From assembly GCF_008329965.1 (NCBI RefSeq), contig NZ_CP036150.1, positions 2,542,001 to 2,606,000 on the forward strand: DNA of 64,000 nt, given 5' to 3'. Position numbers and translations under genes: made by a program. Shown in pieces: positions 55,136-64,000 of the stretch (position 1 is the stretch's first letter; the number at the start of each line of letters is the position of its first letter). The stretch is from Oceanispirochaeta crateris. GTDB taxonomy: Bacteria; Spirochaetota; Spirochaetia; DSM-2461. Under the pieces are notes generated by a model that was given only the letters and a program-made list of their open reading frames with translations, was not told the origin of the DNA and did no database searches.

Positions 55136-56161
55136 ATGAATCTGACACTGAAAAACATAAAGCTGGCTCTGGGTGAGTTCACACTGGACTGCAGTTTGAA
55201 CCTCCCTTCGGGAAAGCTGATCACACTACTGGGACCTAGCGGCTGCGGTAAGACCTCCCTCCTCAAGTCCATCGCAGGCCTCTATCCTCTGGACCGGGGG
55301 ACGATTAGCCTGGGAGACCGGGATATCACCAATCTGGACTCCAGATTCAGAAAGGTCGGGATGGTGTTTCAAGACTATGCTCTGTTCCCTCATATGAGTG
55401 TGGAAAAGAATATCTGTTACGGCATGAATCTCAAAAACGATGCGGCCAGAAAACGAAGTGATGAGCTGCTTGAGATGGTAGAATTGCCAGGATTCGGCAC
55501 CAGAATGATAGAAGAACTCTCCGGAGGAGAAAAGCAGCGGGTGGCTCTGGCAAGGGCCCTGGCCTCAGATCCAGATCTCCTCCTGCTGGATGAACCCTTA
55601 AGCGCCCTGGATGCCCGGTTGAGAAGAGTATTAAGACGGCAAATCCGGGAGATTCAGCTAAAGACCGGAATCACCACCCTCTATGTGACCCATGATCAGG
55701 AAGAAGCCATGGCCATCTCAGACCTAGTGGTCCTCATGAAGGATGGCAGAGTCTGTCAGACCGGATCTCCCCGGGAGATTTACACCACACCGGCCCATAG
55801 ATTTGCGGGAGAGTTTTTTGGCTCGGCCAACCTCATCCCCCTGGGGGACTGTTCCCATATTCTGGACGGATTTGATCCTTCAGCCTTTCCAGGAGGACCA
55901 GACTTTCCGGAAGATTCATATCTATTTTTTCGTCCCGAAGACTGCAGAATTCTCTCTGCAGAAGATTCTCCCATTCAAAAGGAATTAAGCGGCACGGGGA
56001 AGATTCTCTATGAGGAATATGGCGGAGATTTTCATTACCTGGAAATAAAAAGCGGTTCACTCTGCATAAAGATAAAAACGAAAAGTCCGGAGAAGCTTCA
56101 AGATTCAGAAATCCGCTGGATGGTCCGCCCCGAAGACTGTCTCATCCTCGGTGACGACTGA
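55136..56161 (+). CDS. thiQ: Thiamine ABC transporter, ATPase
   Basis: A 341-aa ATPase, starting at the ATG one base after the thiP stop. Walker A GPSGCGKTS, Q-loop FQDYALFPH, signature LSGGEKQRVALARAL, Walker B LLLLDEPLSALD and the H-loop are present. The extra C-terminal 110 residues resemble a TOBE-type domain, making it longer than the 230-aa enterobacterial ThiQ and closer to FbpC/PotA. The riboswitch upstream and ThiB nearby still support thiamine. Confidence 0.9.
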   Translation: MNLTLKNIKLALGEFTLDCSLNLPSGKLITLLGPSGCGKTSLLKSIAGLYPLDRGTISLGDRDITNLDSRFRKVGMVFQDYALFPHMSVEKNICYGMNLKNDAARKRSDELLEMVELPGFGTRMIEELSGGEKQRVALARALASDPDLLLLDEPLSALDARLRRVLRRQIREIQLKTGITTLYVTHDQEEAMAISDLVVLMKDGRVCQTGSPREIYTTPAHRFAGEFFGSANLIPLGDCSHILDGFDPSAFPGGPDFPEDSYLFFRPEDCRILSAEDSPIQKELSGTGKILYEEYGGDFHYLEIKSGSLCIKIKTKSPEKLQDSEIRWMVRPEDCLILGDD

Positions 56162-56169
56162 GAGAAGAC

Positions 56170-56661
56170 TCAGGAACCGCCGTAGGGGGGATAGGGAGTC
56201 ATCATCCGTTTAGAGGCCAACTGAACCGCATCGACAATCGTTTGATAACCTGTGCAGCGGCAAAGATTTCCCCTCATGGCCTTTCTGATGGTCTCTCTAT
56301 CCGGTTCTGGATTTTTATGGAGGAGGTCCAGAGCCTGCATGATCATACCGGGAGTACAAAAACCACACTGCACGGCTCCGGCATCAATAAAAGCCTGCTG
56401 AAGAGGATGGAGACTGCCGTCTTCCCGGATGAGCCCTTCAATTGTCAAAACCTCTCCCTCCAGGGCCTTTGAAAGCTTAAACCGGCAGGAACGAATGGCC
56501 TTATTATTGACCAGGACCGTACAGGCACCGCAGGTACCTTCACTGCAGCCGTTTTTTGTCCCTGTCAGGTCCAGTTCGTCTCGGAGATAAGCAAGGAGAG
56601 ACATGTCTTCCTGTTCCGGAGCAATTTCATATTCTATACCGTTGACTGTAATCTTGCTCAT
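56170..56661 (-). CDS. Molybdenum hydroxylase, [2Fe-2S] small subunit
   Basis: Electron-transfer subunit of a xanthine-dehydrogenase/CO-dehydrogenase-type hydroxylase. The 163-aa protein holds two clusters: plant-type C39, C44, C47, C59 (CSEGTCGACTVL) and the helical C99, C102, C134, C136 (CGFCTPG, CRCTGYQ). It overlaps the large subunit by 4 bp. No FAD (CoxM-like) subunit follows. Confidence 0.95.
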   Translation of the reverse strand: MSKITVNGIEYEIAPEQEDMSLLAYLRDELDLTGTKNGCSEGTCGACTVLVNNKAIRSCRFKLSKALEGEVLTIEGLIREDGSLHPLQQAFIDAGAVQCGFCTPGMIMQALDLLHKNPEPDRETIRKAMRGNLCRCTGYQTIVDAVQLASKRMMTPYPPYGGS

Positions 56662-58931
56662 TTCTTAAGGGGCTCCTTTTGGGGTGTTTCTCTCTTCAGG
56701 GAACTGAGGTCCAGGGGCAGGGATGTAAACCGCCGGCCTGTGGCGGCCGCCACGGCATTGGCGATGGCCGGAGCTATGATCTCCAGGGCGGGTTCCCCAA
56801 TCCCCTTGGTACCCGTGGGAGACAGAGGGTCATTATTTTCAACAATATGGGCTTCTATATCGGGAATATCGGTCATGCGGGGAATCTTATACTTTGAAAA
56901 GTTCAGGGAGAGGGCCCGTCCTTCGTCATCTGTCATAAAGTTTTCGGTCAGAGCCATTCCGGCCCCCTGGACGATACCGCCGTGAATCTGCCCTTTTACC
57001 ATGGGAGGGTTTACGGCTCGTCCTATGTCGTGGGAGGCCACAATATTGAGAATGCGGCAGCTTCCTTTCTCGGGATCAACTTCAACCTCAACGGCCTGAG
57101 AACTGTAAACATAGGAAAAATAGGCATCACCCTGCCCGTTTTCCTCATTCCATGACACTTTGGGTGCCTGAAAGGTACCGAAGGCCACGGGGTACACCCT
57201 GGCAAGATACATCTTCTTCCCGGCTTCATTCCAGCTGAGAGAACGTCCTTTGGTACCGAAAATCCGGTTATCACGGAATTCGATCTCTTCCTCTTTTTCG
57301 GCCAGGTCGGGTAGGAGCGTCTTTCTCAGGATCGCCTTGAGAGTATCCATCGCATCTTTTAATGCCCCGCCTCCCATCATGGTCCCCCGGGAAGCCACAG
57401 TCGTTCCCCCGTCGGGGATTGTGGCCGTGGTGGAACCCTGGTAGTGAATATTTTCCAGGGGTACTCCCAGCATCTGGGAAGCCAGAATGATCATGGCGCT
57501 GGGAGCTCCCTGTCCATTTTCAAAAACGGAGACATCGATCAGGATGGAGCCGTCAAATTGTACGTTCACCGAAGCACAGCAAAAGTCCATGCCTTCCGCT
57601 CCCAGGCTGCAGCCTCTGTAGGAAGCAGCCATACCTATGCCGTACAACTTGTCGCCCTTTCCCTGCGAACAAAGTTTTCTCTTTTCTTTAAAGTTGATGG
57701 ATGACGCCGTCTTCTCCATCACTTCTATGAGGCTCACCGTATGGTCATCCAGGACCTGTCCTGTGATTGTTTCACTATTCTGACGAACCGCATTGATTTT
57801 TCTAATCTCCAGAGGGTCCAGATCCAGCTTCTCCGCAGCCATATCCATGATCTGTTCAAAGGCAAAATTCGTTTGAGGAGAACCGAAGCCACGAAAGGCT
57901 CCTGTGAAGATATTGTTCGTCGCCACACCATACACGTCGGCATGAATATCCGACAGAACATAGGGACCGATATTTTGTGCGGCAGAACGCCAGGTGGACC
58001 AGGGGGTCGTAGAGGTATAGGCTCCTGAGTCGGCCAGAGTCCGGCTGATGACAGACATCAGTTTTCCCTTGGAAGAGAATCCCGCTTTATACCACATCTT
58101 GTAGGGATTCCTCTTATAACTCTCCTTCATGGACCAGGCCCGGTCATAAAGCATCTTCACCGGTCTCTTCAGCTTGACCGCCGCCAGTGCCGCCCGGGCA
58201 CAGACAATAGAAGCGGTGTCATCTTTTCCACCGAAACTTCCCCCCACGGCATGGGCCCGGACAATGACCGAAGCCAGAGGACGTCCCAGGTAGGCACAAA
58301 CAAAACGGCGGGTACTGAAAGGGTGTTGAATGCTTCCGTAGATTTCAAGAACACCGTCATCCCGGGGGATGCAGATACCGCATTCAGGCTCAATATAGGC
58401 ATGTTCCACCAGAGGAGTTGTAAAGAATTCTTCAATAATGATGTCAGACTCAGACATTTTTTTATCGGGGTCACCCTTTCGGACCTTATGATGATTCACG
58501 ATATTTCCCGCCCGGCCTTCCGGTATGACCACGGCTCCGCTTTTGATGGCCTCCTCGGTATCCCGAAGAATGGGAAGTTCCTTGGCATCCACCTTCACTT
58601 TTTCAACAGCAGCCAGAGCCTGGGCTCTGGTTTCGGCGGTGATGATTGCCACCACATCTCCTGTAAATCGGATACGGTCTTTGACCAGAATGGGATAATC
58701 CTGGTCAATCTGTCCGGCGGTGAGTGACCCGGGTACATCTTTCCAGGTCAAAACCGAGAGGACACCTGGCATTCTCTCCGCTTCTTCCACAAGGATAGCC
58801 GAAACCCTGGCATGAACATACTGACTGTATACTGGAACGGAATGAGCCATCCTTGGAAAAGAATAGTCATCGGCAAAGCGGGCTGTTCCACATACTTTCT
58901 GAAGGGCGTCATTTCTAAAACTCTTTTTCAC
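56658..58931 (-). CDS. Molybdenum hydroxylase, large Mo-pterin subunit
   Basis: A 757-aa catalytic subunit of the xanthine dehydrogenase/aldehyde oxidase family. Visible motifs are GSFGGKDD (Mo-cofactor domain), AFRGFGSPQ, the SRGTMMGGGAL loop, and GTKGIGEPALE with the catalytic glutamate. The start is a GTG with GAGG just upstream. Purine or nicotinate-type hydroxylation is likely; the sequence alone does not fix the substrate. The operon has a strong promoter and operator at 59000-59044. Confidence 0.92.
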   Translation of the reverse strand: MKKSFRNDALQKVCGTARFADDYSFPRMAHSVPVYSQYVHARVSAILVEEAERMPGVLSVLTWKDVPGSLTAGQIDQDYPILVKDRIRFTGDVVAIITAETRAQALAAVEKVKVDAKELPILRDTEEAIKSGAVVIPEGRAGNIVNHHKVRKGDPDKKMSESDIIIEEFFTTPLVEHAYIEPECGICIPRDDGVLEIYGSIQHPFSTRRFVCAYLGRPLASVIVRAHAVGGSFGGKDDTASIVCARAALAAVKLKRPVKMLYDRAWSMKESYKRNPYKMWYKAGFSSKGKLMSVISRTLADSGAYTSTTPWSTWRSAAQNIGPYVLSDIHADVYGVATNNIFTGAFRGFGSPQTNFAFEQIMDMAAEKLDLDPLEIRKINAVRQNSETITGQVLDDHTVSLIEVMEKTASSINFKEKRKLCSQGKGDKLYGIGMAASYRGCSLGAEGMDFCCASVNVQFDGSILIDVSVFENGQGAPSAMIILASQMLGVPLENIHYQGSTTATIPDGGTTVASRGTMMGGGALKDAMDTLKAILRKTLLPDLAEKEEEIEFRDNRIFGTKGRSLSWNEAGKKMYLARVYPVAFGTFQAPKVSWNEENGQGDAYFSYVYSSQAVEVEVDPEKGSCRILNIVASHDIGRAVNPPMVKGQIHGGIVQGAGMALTENFMTDDEGRALSLNFSKYKIPRMTDIPDIEAHIVENNDPLSPTGTKGIGEPALEIIAPAIANAVAAATGRRFTSLPLDLSSLKRETPQKEPLKK

Positions 58932-58999
58932 AATACCTCACAGACGGGGAGAACCCGGGAAAAGACGGTTTGAATGCAGACCGGTATGTTTCCGGCTTG

Positions 59000-59044
59000 A
59001 CTGAATGATCAGTTGATTATACCCAACCTCATGGCATCAATCAA
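59000..59044 (-). promoter_or_regulatory. Promoter and operator of the molybdenum hydroxylase operon
   Basis: On the minus strand TTGATT, 17 bp, TATAAT (consensus -10; 59016-59021), then a perfect dyad ACTGA-4-TCAGT (59000-59013) covering the expected start site, where a repressor would act. Confidence 0.75.
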
Positions 59045-59066
59045 CAAGAGAATGCCCACAGCCCCC

Positions 59067-59747
59067 TTAAAAGAGCTCTCCCTGGGTCCAGAGGGAGGAG
59101 GAAGCACCCTTTCTAAACTCCGAAGCTGTGAGAACAGACTGATCTAAACACCAGGAAAGATCGTCTGCATCGGGGATGGCTCCCTGTTTATCAAGCCAAT
59201 TTGGGGTTTTTTCTTCCTTCAAAACCAGGGGCATGCGCATTTTTTCATTATGAACTTCTGCCAGCAGGTCTCGGGCCTCCAGGGTTAGGATTGAAAAAGT
59301 GAACGTGGGAAAACCCAGAGCCTCTGGGCCATTCTCCTCGTAGATCCCTCCCAAATAAAGGAGACCTCTGTCTTTCCGGCGGACAAACCATGTTGATTTG
59401 ATCCCCCCTTCCACATGGGGCTCGTAGAATCCTTCCACTGCCAGAAGGCAGCGCTTGAAGGGCCAGCTGTCCCGGAAGGAGGGTTTCAGCTCCACAGTCT
59501 CCCAACGGGCATTCAGGGTTCCCGAACGGATACGTTTTGCCTGCCCGTCGTCTTTGACCCAGGAGGGAATCAAGCCCCAATGGGCCAATCGTGCTTTTGC
59601 ATTCACTCCATCGGTCAAAAGGGGCAGTCCGGGGAAACTAAAACCGGAGATTCTGCTTCCCGGTGTTTGATCCATCTCATCCAGGAGATGGGAAAACCGG
59701 GAATCCCTTTTGATGGTCTCCCGGGTCAATGCAACGCTAAAACACAT
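59067..59747 (-). CDS. SRAP-family protein (HMCES/YedK)
   Basis: Shields abasic sites in single-stranded DNA by forming a crosslink through Cys2. I start at the ATG at 59747, preceded by GGAGGGG, because this exposes catalytic C2 after methionine removal (MCFSVAL). The 226-aa protein has the NARWET segment, EGFYEPH glutamate, and HNEKMRMPLVL, the conserved histidine/RMP element of the family. Confidence 0.93.
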   Translation of the reverse strand: MCFSVALTRETIKRDSRFSHLLDEMDQTPGSRISGFSFPGLPLLTDGVNAKARLAHWGLIPSWVKDDGQAKRIRSGTLNARWETVELKPSFRDSWPFKRCLLAVEGFYEPHVEGGIKSTWFVRRKDRGLLYLGGIYEENGPEALGFPTFTFSILTLEARDLLAEVHNEKMRMPLVLKEEKTPNWLDKQGAIPDADDLSWCLDQSVLTASEFRKGASSSLWTQGELF

Positions 59748-59989
59748 TTGCCCCTCCAAATCCTCTTGAAACTCCATGAGCCCCGGCCCCAATTGGTAAA
59801 AATCTTTGATAAGATTCTACAACGAATTCGGCAAAATAACCTGCATGAGACTGCTTCATCCCGATAATCCCCTCAAAAGAAGAAAATCCTGTTCAATAAA
59901 ACTCACATACTCTATACTGAAAAAGCTTTTCCAAGTTGCTGCAACCGATTATGCTGATGACTTTGCTAGATATAGAAACAGGACACAAT

Positions 59990-61366
59990 ATGCTGAACGA
60001 ACAATCAAAGACTTTTATTTTATTTCATTTTATTTTTGACCTTATCCTGGTCGCCTTTTCATGGGTTCTTGCTACTTATATCCGGTTTATGATATTGGGA
60101 TCGGATTTTGGTAATTTTGTAAAATTTCTGAGATTGACTCCCATTCCTGTCATAGTGGCAGCCTATTTTCTCTTCAGGGAACGCTACTATTCCAGGCAGA
60201 CCCTCCACTCCTGGCATCGTGAGTTTTCCCGCCTTCTGATGTTGAACCTGAAGATTCAGATATTCTTCATTTTAGCGGGATACAACCTGCAATCCGACAG
60301 AATCTCAAGGCTCACACTGGTTCTCTTTTTCATTATATGTCAAATCTCTCTTATCCTGAACAGAGTCATCTTCAGAAACCACATCATGATGAAAATGATC
60401 AAGGGAGAGATGAACCACAAACTCTTTGTGATAGGCCATGGTCCCCACATGGACAGGTTCATTGAGAAGGTGAGAAACAACCCTCAAACGGGTATGATCA
60501 TAAGCTGCTGGGCCGATTCCATGGGAGCCGCCGAGGAGATGAAGCTGAACTCCTGCAAGTATGAAGAGATTGATGCATACATCGAGAAACTGAAACCCCA
60601 GAGTATTGTCATAGGATATTCGGGATCGAAGATGAGCAAACAGGATAAGTTTGTGAAGTCCCACTACAACCAGGTCACCCCGATTATCCTGATTCCCCAG
60701 GTCAACTATGCCCTTATTGGAACCACAATCGAAGATTTCCTGGGAGTCCCCCTGCTGTATATCAACAAACCTTCGGAAAACCATTTAAGCCTCCTCTTAA
60801 AAAGGATCATAGACGTGGGAGGCGCTCTATTCGGTCTGATCGTCCTCTCACCCTTGTTTCTTGTGGTCAGTATACTGGTGAAGCTGACCTCTCCGGGGCC
60901 GATTTTTTATGCCCAGGAAAGGATGACCGCCAACGGACGGGTCTTCAAAATGTGGAAGTTCAGATCCATGAGGCAGGATGCCGATAAGGAGGAAGGATTC
61001 ACCTGGACCGTTGAGAATGATCCCCGGAGAACGAAATTCGGAACCTTTATCCGTAAAACGAGTCTGGATGAATTTCCTCAGCTCTGGAATGTATTGATAG
61101 GAGATATGAGCCTGGTTGGCCCCCGTCCCGAACGTCCCGAGCTGATAGAAGGATTTAAGGATGAGATCACCGGCTACATGCTGCGCCACAAGATGAGAGC
61201 CGGGATAACGGGCTGGGCACAGATCAACGGATGGCGGGGCAATACCAGCCTAGAAAAACGGATTGAGTTTGATATGTATTACATCCGCAACTGGTCTCTC
61301 ACCCTGGATCTCAAGATTCTCCTACTCACCGTGTTCAATGGTTTTGTCAATAAAAACGCTTATTAG
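59990..61366 (+). CDS. Polyprenyl-phosphate sugar phosphotransferase (WcaJ/exopolysaccharide type)
   Basis: Starts exopolysaccharide repeat synthesis by moving a sugar phosphate to undecaprenyl phosphate. From the ATG at 59990 (AGGA upstream), 459 aa: N-terminal membrane helices, a CoA-binding-like fold, and the C-terminal sugar-transferase domain with PLFLVVSILVKLTSPGPIFY, KMWKFRSM, DEFPQLWNVLIGDMSLVGPRPE and GWAQINGWRG. It overlaps no neighbour but lies 8 bp before the epimerase. Confidence 0.92.
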   Translation: MLNEQSKTFILFHFIFDLILVAFSWVLATYIRFMILGSDFGNFVKFLRLTPIPVIVAAYFLFRERYYSRQTLHSWHREFSRLLMLNLKIQIFFILAGYNLQSDRISRLTLVLFFIICQISLILNRVIFRNHIMMKMIKGEMNHKLFVIGHGPHMDRFIEKVRNNPQTGMIISCWADSMGAAEEMKLNSCKYEEIDAYIEKLKPQSIVIGYSGSKMSKQDKFVKSHYNQVTPIILIPQVNYALIGTTIEDFLGVPLLYINKPSENHLSLLLKRIIDVGGALFGLIVLSPLFLVVSILVKLTSPGPIFYAQERMTANGRVFKMWKFRSMRQDADKEEGFTWTVENDPRRTKFGTFIRKTSLDEFPQLWNVLIGDMSLVGPRPERPELIEGFKDEITGYMLRHKMRAGITGWAQINGWRGNTSLEKRIEFDMYYIRNWSLTLDLKILLLTVFNGFVNKNAY

Positions 61367-61374
61367 AGGTTAAC

Positions 61375-62394
61375 ATGAAAAATATACTGATCACCGGTGG
61401 AGCCGGTTTTGTAGGCTTCCACCTCAGCCGCCACAGCGGACTAAACGACTATGACAGAGTCGTTCTCGTAGACAATTTGAACAGCTACTATGATCCGTCT
61501 CTGAAATACGGGCGATTGAAGGAACTGGGATTTCTTGTGGATGAGTCCACTCCGGAAATGACAGCCGTTGAAAATGAAAAGGGATGGGTCTTTTACAGGG
61601 CTGATTTAAAGAATAGAGACCAGATGGAGACTCTCTTTAAGGAATACCCCTTTGACCATGTTGTTCATCTGGGTGCCCAGGCGGGGGTGCGCTACAGCAT
61701 TGAAAACCCGGAGAGTTACGTCGACAGCAACCTCGTGGGCTTTGTTAATATTCTAGAATGCTGCCGCCACCACCCTGTGAAACATCTGGTATATGCCTCC
61801 TCATCCAGTGTGTACGGCGCCAACACGAAGGTTCCCTTTCATGAGGATGATCCTGTTACCAAACCCATCAGCCTCTATGCGGCAACCAAGAGGTCCAACG
61901 AACTTCTGGCCTACTCCTACTCCCATCTTTACGGCATTCCCACCACGGGCCTGCGTTTCTTTACGGTCTACGGTCCCTGGGGACGTCCCGATATGGCCTA
62001 CTTTCTCTTTGCAGAAAAGATCATCAAGGGCAAGACCATACAGGTTTTCAACCAGGGAGATATGAAGCGGGATTTTACCTATGTGGATGATATAACCGAA
62101 AGCATCACCAGACTCATCGAAAAACCGATGGCCGGCAAAGATGAAGATCCGGCGCGGATTCTCAATATCGGCCACGGATCACCGGTGGACCTCTCTGAGT
62201 TTATCCGCATCATAGAAGAGAATCTGGGCATGAAAGCCCAAAAAGAATACCTGCCCATGCAGGATGGGGATGTGCCCATGACATGGGCCGATACAAGCCG
62301 GCTGGAAGAGCTGACCGGATACTCTCCCAAGGTGACCCTAAGGGAAGGCATTGAACAATTTGCCCTCTGGTATAAAGAGTATAGAAATTTATAA
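61375..62394 (+). CDS. UDP-glucuronate 4-epimerase-like NAD-dependent epimerase
   Basis: Interconverts nucleotide sugars for polysaccharide synthesis. The 339-aa short-chain epimerase has GGAGFVG (8-14), the catalytic serine region YASSSSVYG and SLYAATKRSNE with the Y-x3-K pair, and FTVYGPWGRPDMA, a signature seen in UDP-GlcA 4-epimerases (CapI/LpsL). GAGGTTAAC precedes the ATG. It forms a short operon with the sugar transferase. Confidence 0.88.
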   Translation: MKNILITGGAGFVGFHLSRHSGLNDYDRVVLVDNLNSYYDPSLKYGRLKELGFLVDESTPEMTAVENEKGWVFYRADLKNRDQMETLFKEYPFDHVVHLGAQAGVRYSIENPESYVDSNLVGFVNILECCRHHPVKHLVYASSSSVYGANTKVPFHEDDPVTKPISLYAATKRSNELLAYSYSHLYGIPTTGLRFFTVYGPWGRPDMAYFLFAEKIIKGKTIQVFNQGDMKRDFTYVDDITESITRLIEKPMAGKDEDPARILNIGHGSPVDLSEFIRIIEENLGMKAQKEYLPMQDGDVPMTWADTSRLEELTGYSPKVTLREGIEQFALWYKEYRNL

Positions 62395-62437
62395 ATAAAA
62401 AAGCTGACCCCTATTGGCCCGAAGGGCGGGGGTCAGC
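62393..62437 (-). terminator. Terminator of the outer-membrane gene
   Basis: Nine-base arms GCTGACCCC (62403-62411) and GGGGTCAGC (62429-62437) with a nested GCCC-GAA-GGGC, followed on the minus strand by TTTTTTATTT. It lies between two convergent genes and could also serve the plus strand. Confidence 0.85.
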
Positions 62438-62455
62438 CAGATTTAAAAAGAGTCC

Positions 62456-64000
62456 TTAGGGGAAGATCTTCATATACAGAGACAGAAGGTGCCGGCTTTC
62501 GTTCAGCAAGTCCCCTGTGTTCACCGCCTGAAAGTTTCCAGTGCTCTGATAATCCGTATAAAACTTAAACACATAGGTATAGTCCACGCCGAAGCTGATG
62601 GGGGTGCCCATGCTGCTCAAATCCCAACTAGCCCCCATGGACAGGATATGATACCACTCGTAGATGGCGTCTTTGAGGAAGCTTTTACTTCCCGTCTGCC
62701 CGTAGGCTCCGTCGGGGTCATTATCGGGGGTAAGAGCCACATAATCATCACTATTACTCTCATCGGGTTCATCTGTAGTGGTTCCTCCATCTTCTAACAC
62801 GTATTCTCCATCTTCATTCTGCAGATAACCGCTCCCCCAGGAGCTGAAATAGCTGCCCGCACCGGTTCCATGGCGAATCAGGCGGTACCCGAAATGGGCG
62901 GTAACTCCCCGCATCGGTTGGGTATTGAATTTCAGTTTCAGCTCATCCGAGTTGGGCTCCAGACCAGAACCCAGAGATTCTCCCCCGTTGAGGTAATCCG
63001 TTTCCATATCAAGACCGTAATACCAGGGAGACTCACTCACCGTATAGTGAGTGTAGGTAAAGGGTTCCACCTTGGTGTACTGCAGGAGGACCTTGGACCA
63101 AGAGAGACCGGGCACGGGAGCTTCGATCCCTGCCTGATAACTGTACATATTGCTGTAACTGCTAAAGAAATCGGGTTGATTGAACCGGGCTTCATCCAGA
63201 AAGAGGGAAAAGTAAGCCTTTCCCAGTCCGGCCTTTTTCACTGCCACAGTGCCACCAAAGGCCATATTATCAAAGTCGCCCGTATTATTCTGATAAAAGA
63301 ATTGGCTCATCAGCGGATGCACATACCCCAGCTCGGTCCGCTTCATGTACACCCCGCTGTCCAAGAGTGAAAGATAGAGCCAGTCGGTGGGCATGAGTTC
63401 TACCTGGAGGATGGAAAACATGTTCTGCTGGGTCCGGGACGTATCCTTGATATTATACTCATCGATGTTCCTGAAGCTTTCGCCATATTCCAACTCTCCC
63501 GTAAGGAAGGAAACACTAACCCAGTCCCAGGGATTGATGACTCCCTCAACGCCCATAAACGGCCGGGCACTGTCGGTCAAAAAGAGGGTGCCGTCGCCCA
63601 CACCCCAGTTCCGCCTGAGCCGGCCGAAACGGAGGTCCAGGCTGTTGTCCAGAAAAGAAGCGGCGATTTCCGTATTGTAGGTATAGCCGAAAGAAAGCGA
63701 AGAGGGCATGGCATTGTAATTGTTCAGAGAACTGAGATAATGGATGCCTCCGTCCCATTCTTTGGTGTAGGTATAAGGCTCCCAGGCGGTGGGGCCGTAG
63801 CTCGTATCCACATCATAATCATCTGTCAAAAAGAACCCGCCTGTTAGATGGAGTCCCCAGGACAGATTGTCCGCCACATCCCCCTGGGCACTGATCTTAC
63901 CAATCATGTCACCCCCGGAGTCCTTCAGTTCATTGAGCTGGGCGTTCATGTTGGCTTCGGCCCCGACGTCCACCTTCAGGGTGGAAACATAACCCTGAAT
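62456..64000 (-). CDS. Outer-membrane beta-barrel protein, 5' end beyond window (Wzi-like)
   Basis: The reading frame is open to the window edge, so the start lies outside. The last 514 residues alternate hydrophobic and polar strands, rich in Tyr, Trp and Gly, and end with YMKIFP. The segment RFGRLRRNWGVGDGTLFL followed by DSARPFMGVEGV recalls Wzi-type capsule-assembly proteins. Its convergent neighbours make exopolysaccharide, which fits, but Wzi membership is a suggestion from memory. Confidence 0.65.
   Translation of the reverse strand: MQGYVSTLKVDVGAEANMNAQLNELKDSGGDMIGKISAQGDVADNLSWGLHLTGGFFLTDDYDVDTSYGPTAWEPYTYTKEWDGGIHYLSSLNNYNAMPSSLSFGYTYNTEIAASFLDNSLDLRFGRLRRNWGVGDGTLFLTDSARPFMGVEGVINPWDWVSVSFLTGELEYGESFRNIDEYNIKDTSRTQQNMFSILQVELMPTDWLYLSLLDSGVYMKRTELGYVHPLMSQFFYQNNTGDFDNMAFGGTVAVKKAGLGKAYFSLFLDEARFNQPDFFSSYSNMYSYQAGIEAPVPGLSWSKVLLQYTKVEPFTYTHYTVSESPWYYGLDMETDYLNGGESLGSGLEPNSDELKLKFNTQPMRGVTAHFGYRLIRHGTGAGSYFSSWGSGYLQNEDGEYVLEDGGTTTDEPDESNSDDYVALTPDNDPDGAYGQTGSKSFLKDAIYEWYHILSMGASWDLSSMGTPISFGVDYTYVFKFYTDYQSTGNFQAVNTGDLLNESRHLLSLYMKIFP

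Overview
The window looks like chromosomal DNA of a free-living spirochaete (Spirochaetota, Spirochaetales-type). This is inferred from protein style: many short-lipobox lipoproteins, FecR and FN3-like surface proteins tied to a class III nucleotide cyclase, a Ktr/Trk system followed by a two-component system, and exported Msr enzymes. No 16S rRNA or other marker settles the genus. I see no CRISPR array, insertion sequence or prophage. Genes are tightly packed, often with 4-bp ATGA overlaps, and no gene-free stretch exceeds 300 bases except the tRNA region (32142-32673). Bases 1-104 hold only the leader of the first gene.

Layout. 105-7752: a translationally coupled four-gene operon (membrane adenylate cyclase, FecR/FN3-like protein, two exported proteins). 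7720-14507: NudC, a metallophosphoesterase, an unusual protein with an embedded HPr-like domain, ClpB, and a small unknown protein. 14522-25868 (minus): a three-gene surface operon made of a barrel/transglutaminase-like/TPR protein, a 1828-aa lipoprotein with 1080-bp tandem DNA repeats, and an LVIVD-propeller lipoprotein. 26062-32141: an MBL hydrolase, L28, a secreted zincin-like protein, a DtxR-type regulator coupled to pyrK-pyrD, and endonuclease III. 32237-32535: tRNA-Pro and tRNA-Arg with promoter and terminator. 33611-35700: a ChlI/ChlD-type chelatase gene split by a -1 frame change at a perfect A-AAA-AAG slippery site, behind a cobalamin-riboswitch-like leader. 35703-37897: an arsenic cluster. 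39467-42681: potassium uptake. 42798-45107: a PhoB-type two-component system with tandem 11-bp repeats just downstream. 45139-46892: a ccdA remnant, then exported MsrB and MsrA. 47048-50304: MarR, then an Rrf2/IscR-like regulator with cysK and metY. 52215-56161: a TPP-riboswitch-controlled thiamine ABC transporter. 56170-59747: a molybdenum hydroxylase without its FAD subunit, and an SRAP protein. 59990-64000: exopolysaccharide sugar transferase, nucleotide-sugar epimerase and a partial outer-membrane barrel.

The best candidates for a second look are the frameshifted chelatase with its B12-type leader, which together suggest a cobaltochelatase making two subunits from one gene; a recurrent promoter layout in which the -10 box lies 4-7 bases before the start codon and no ribosome binding site is present, suggesting leaderless mRNAs; the HPr-like domain protein; and the two coupled surface operons.
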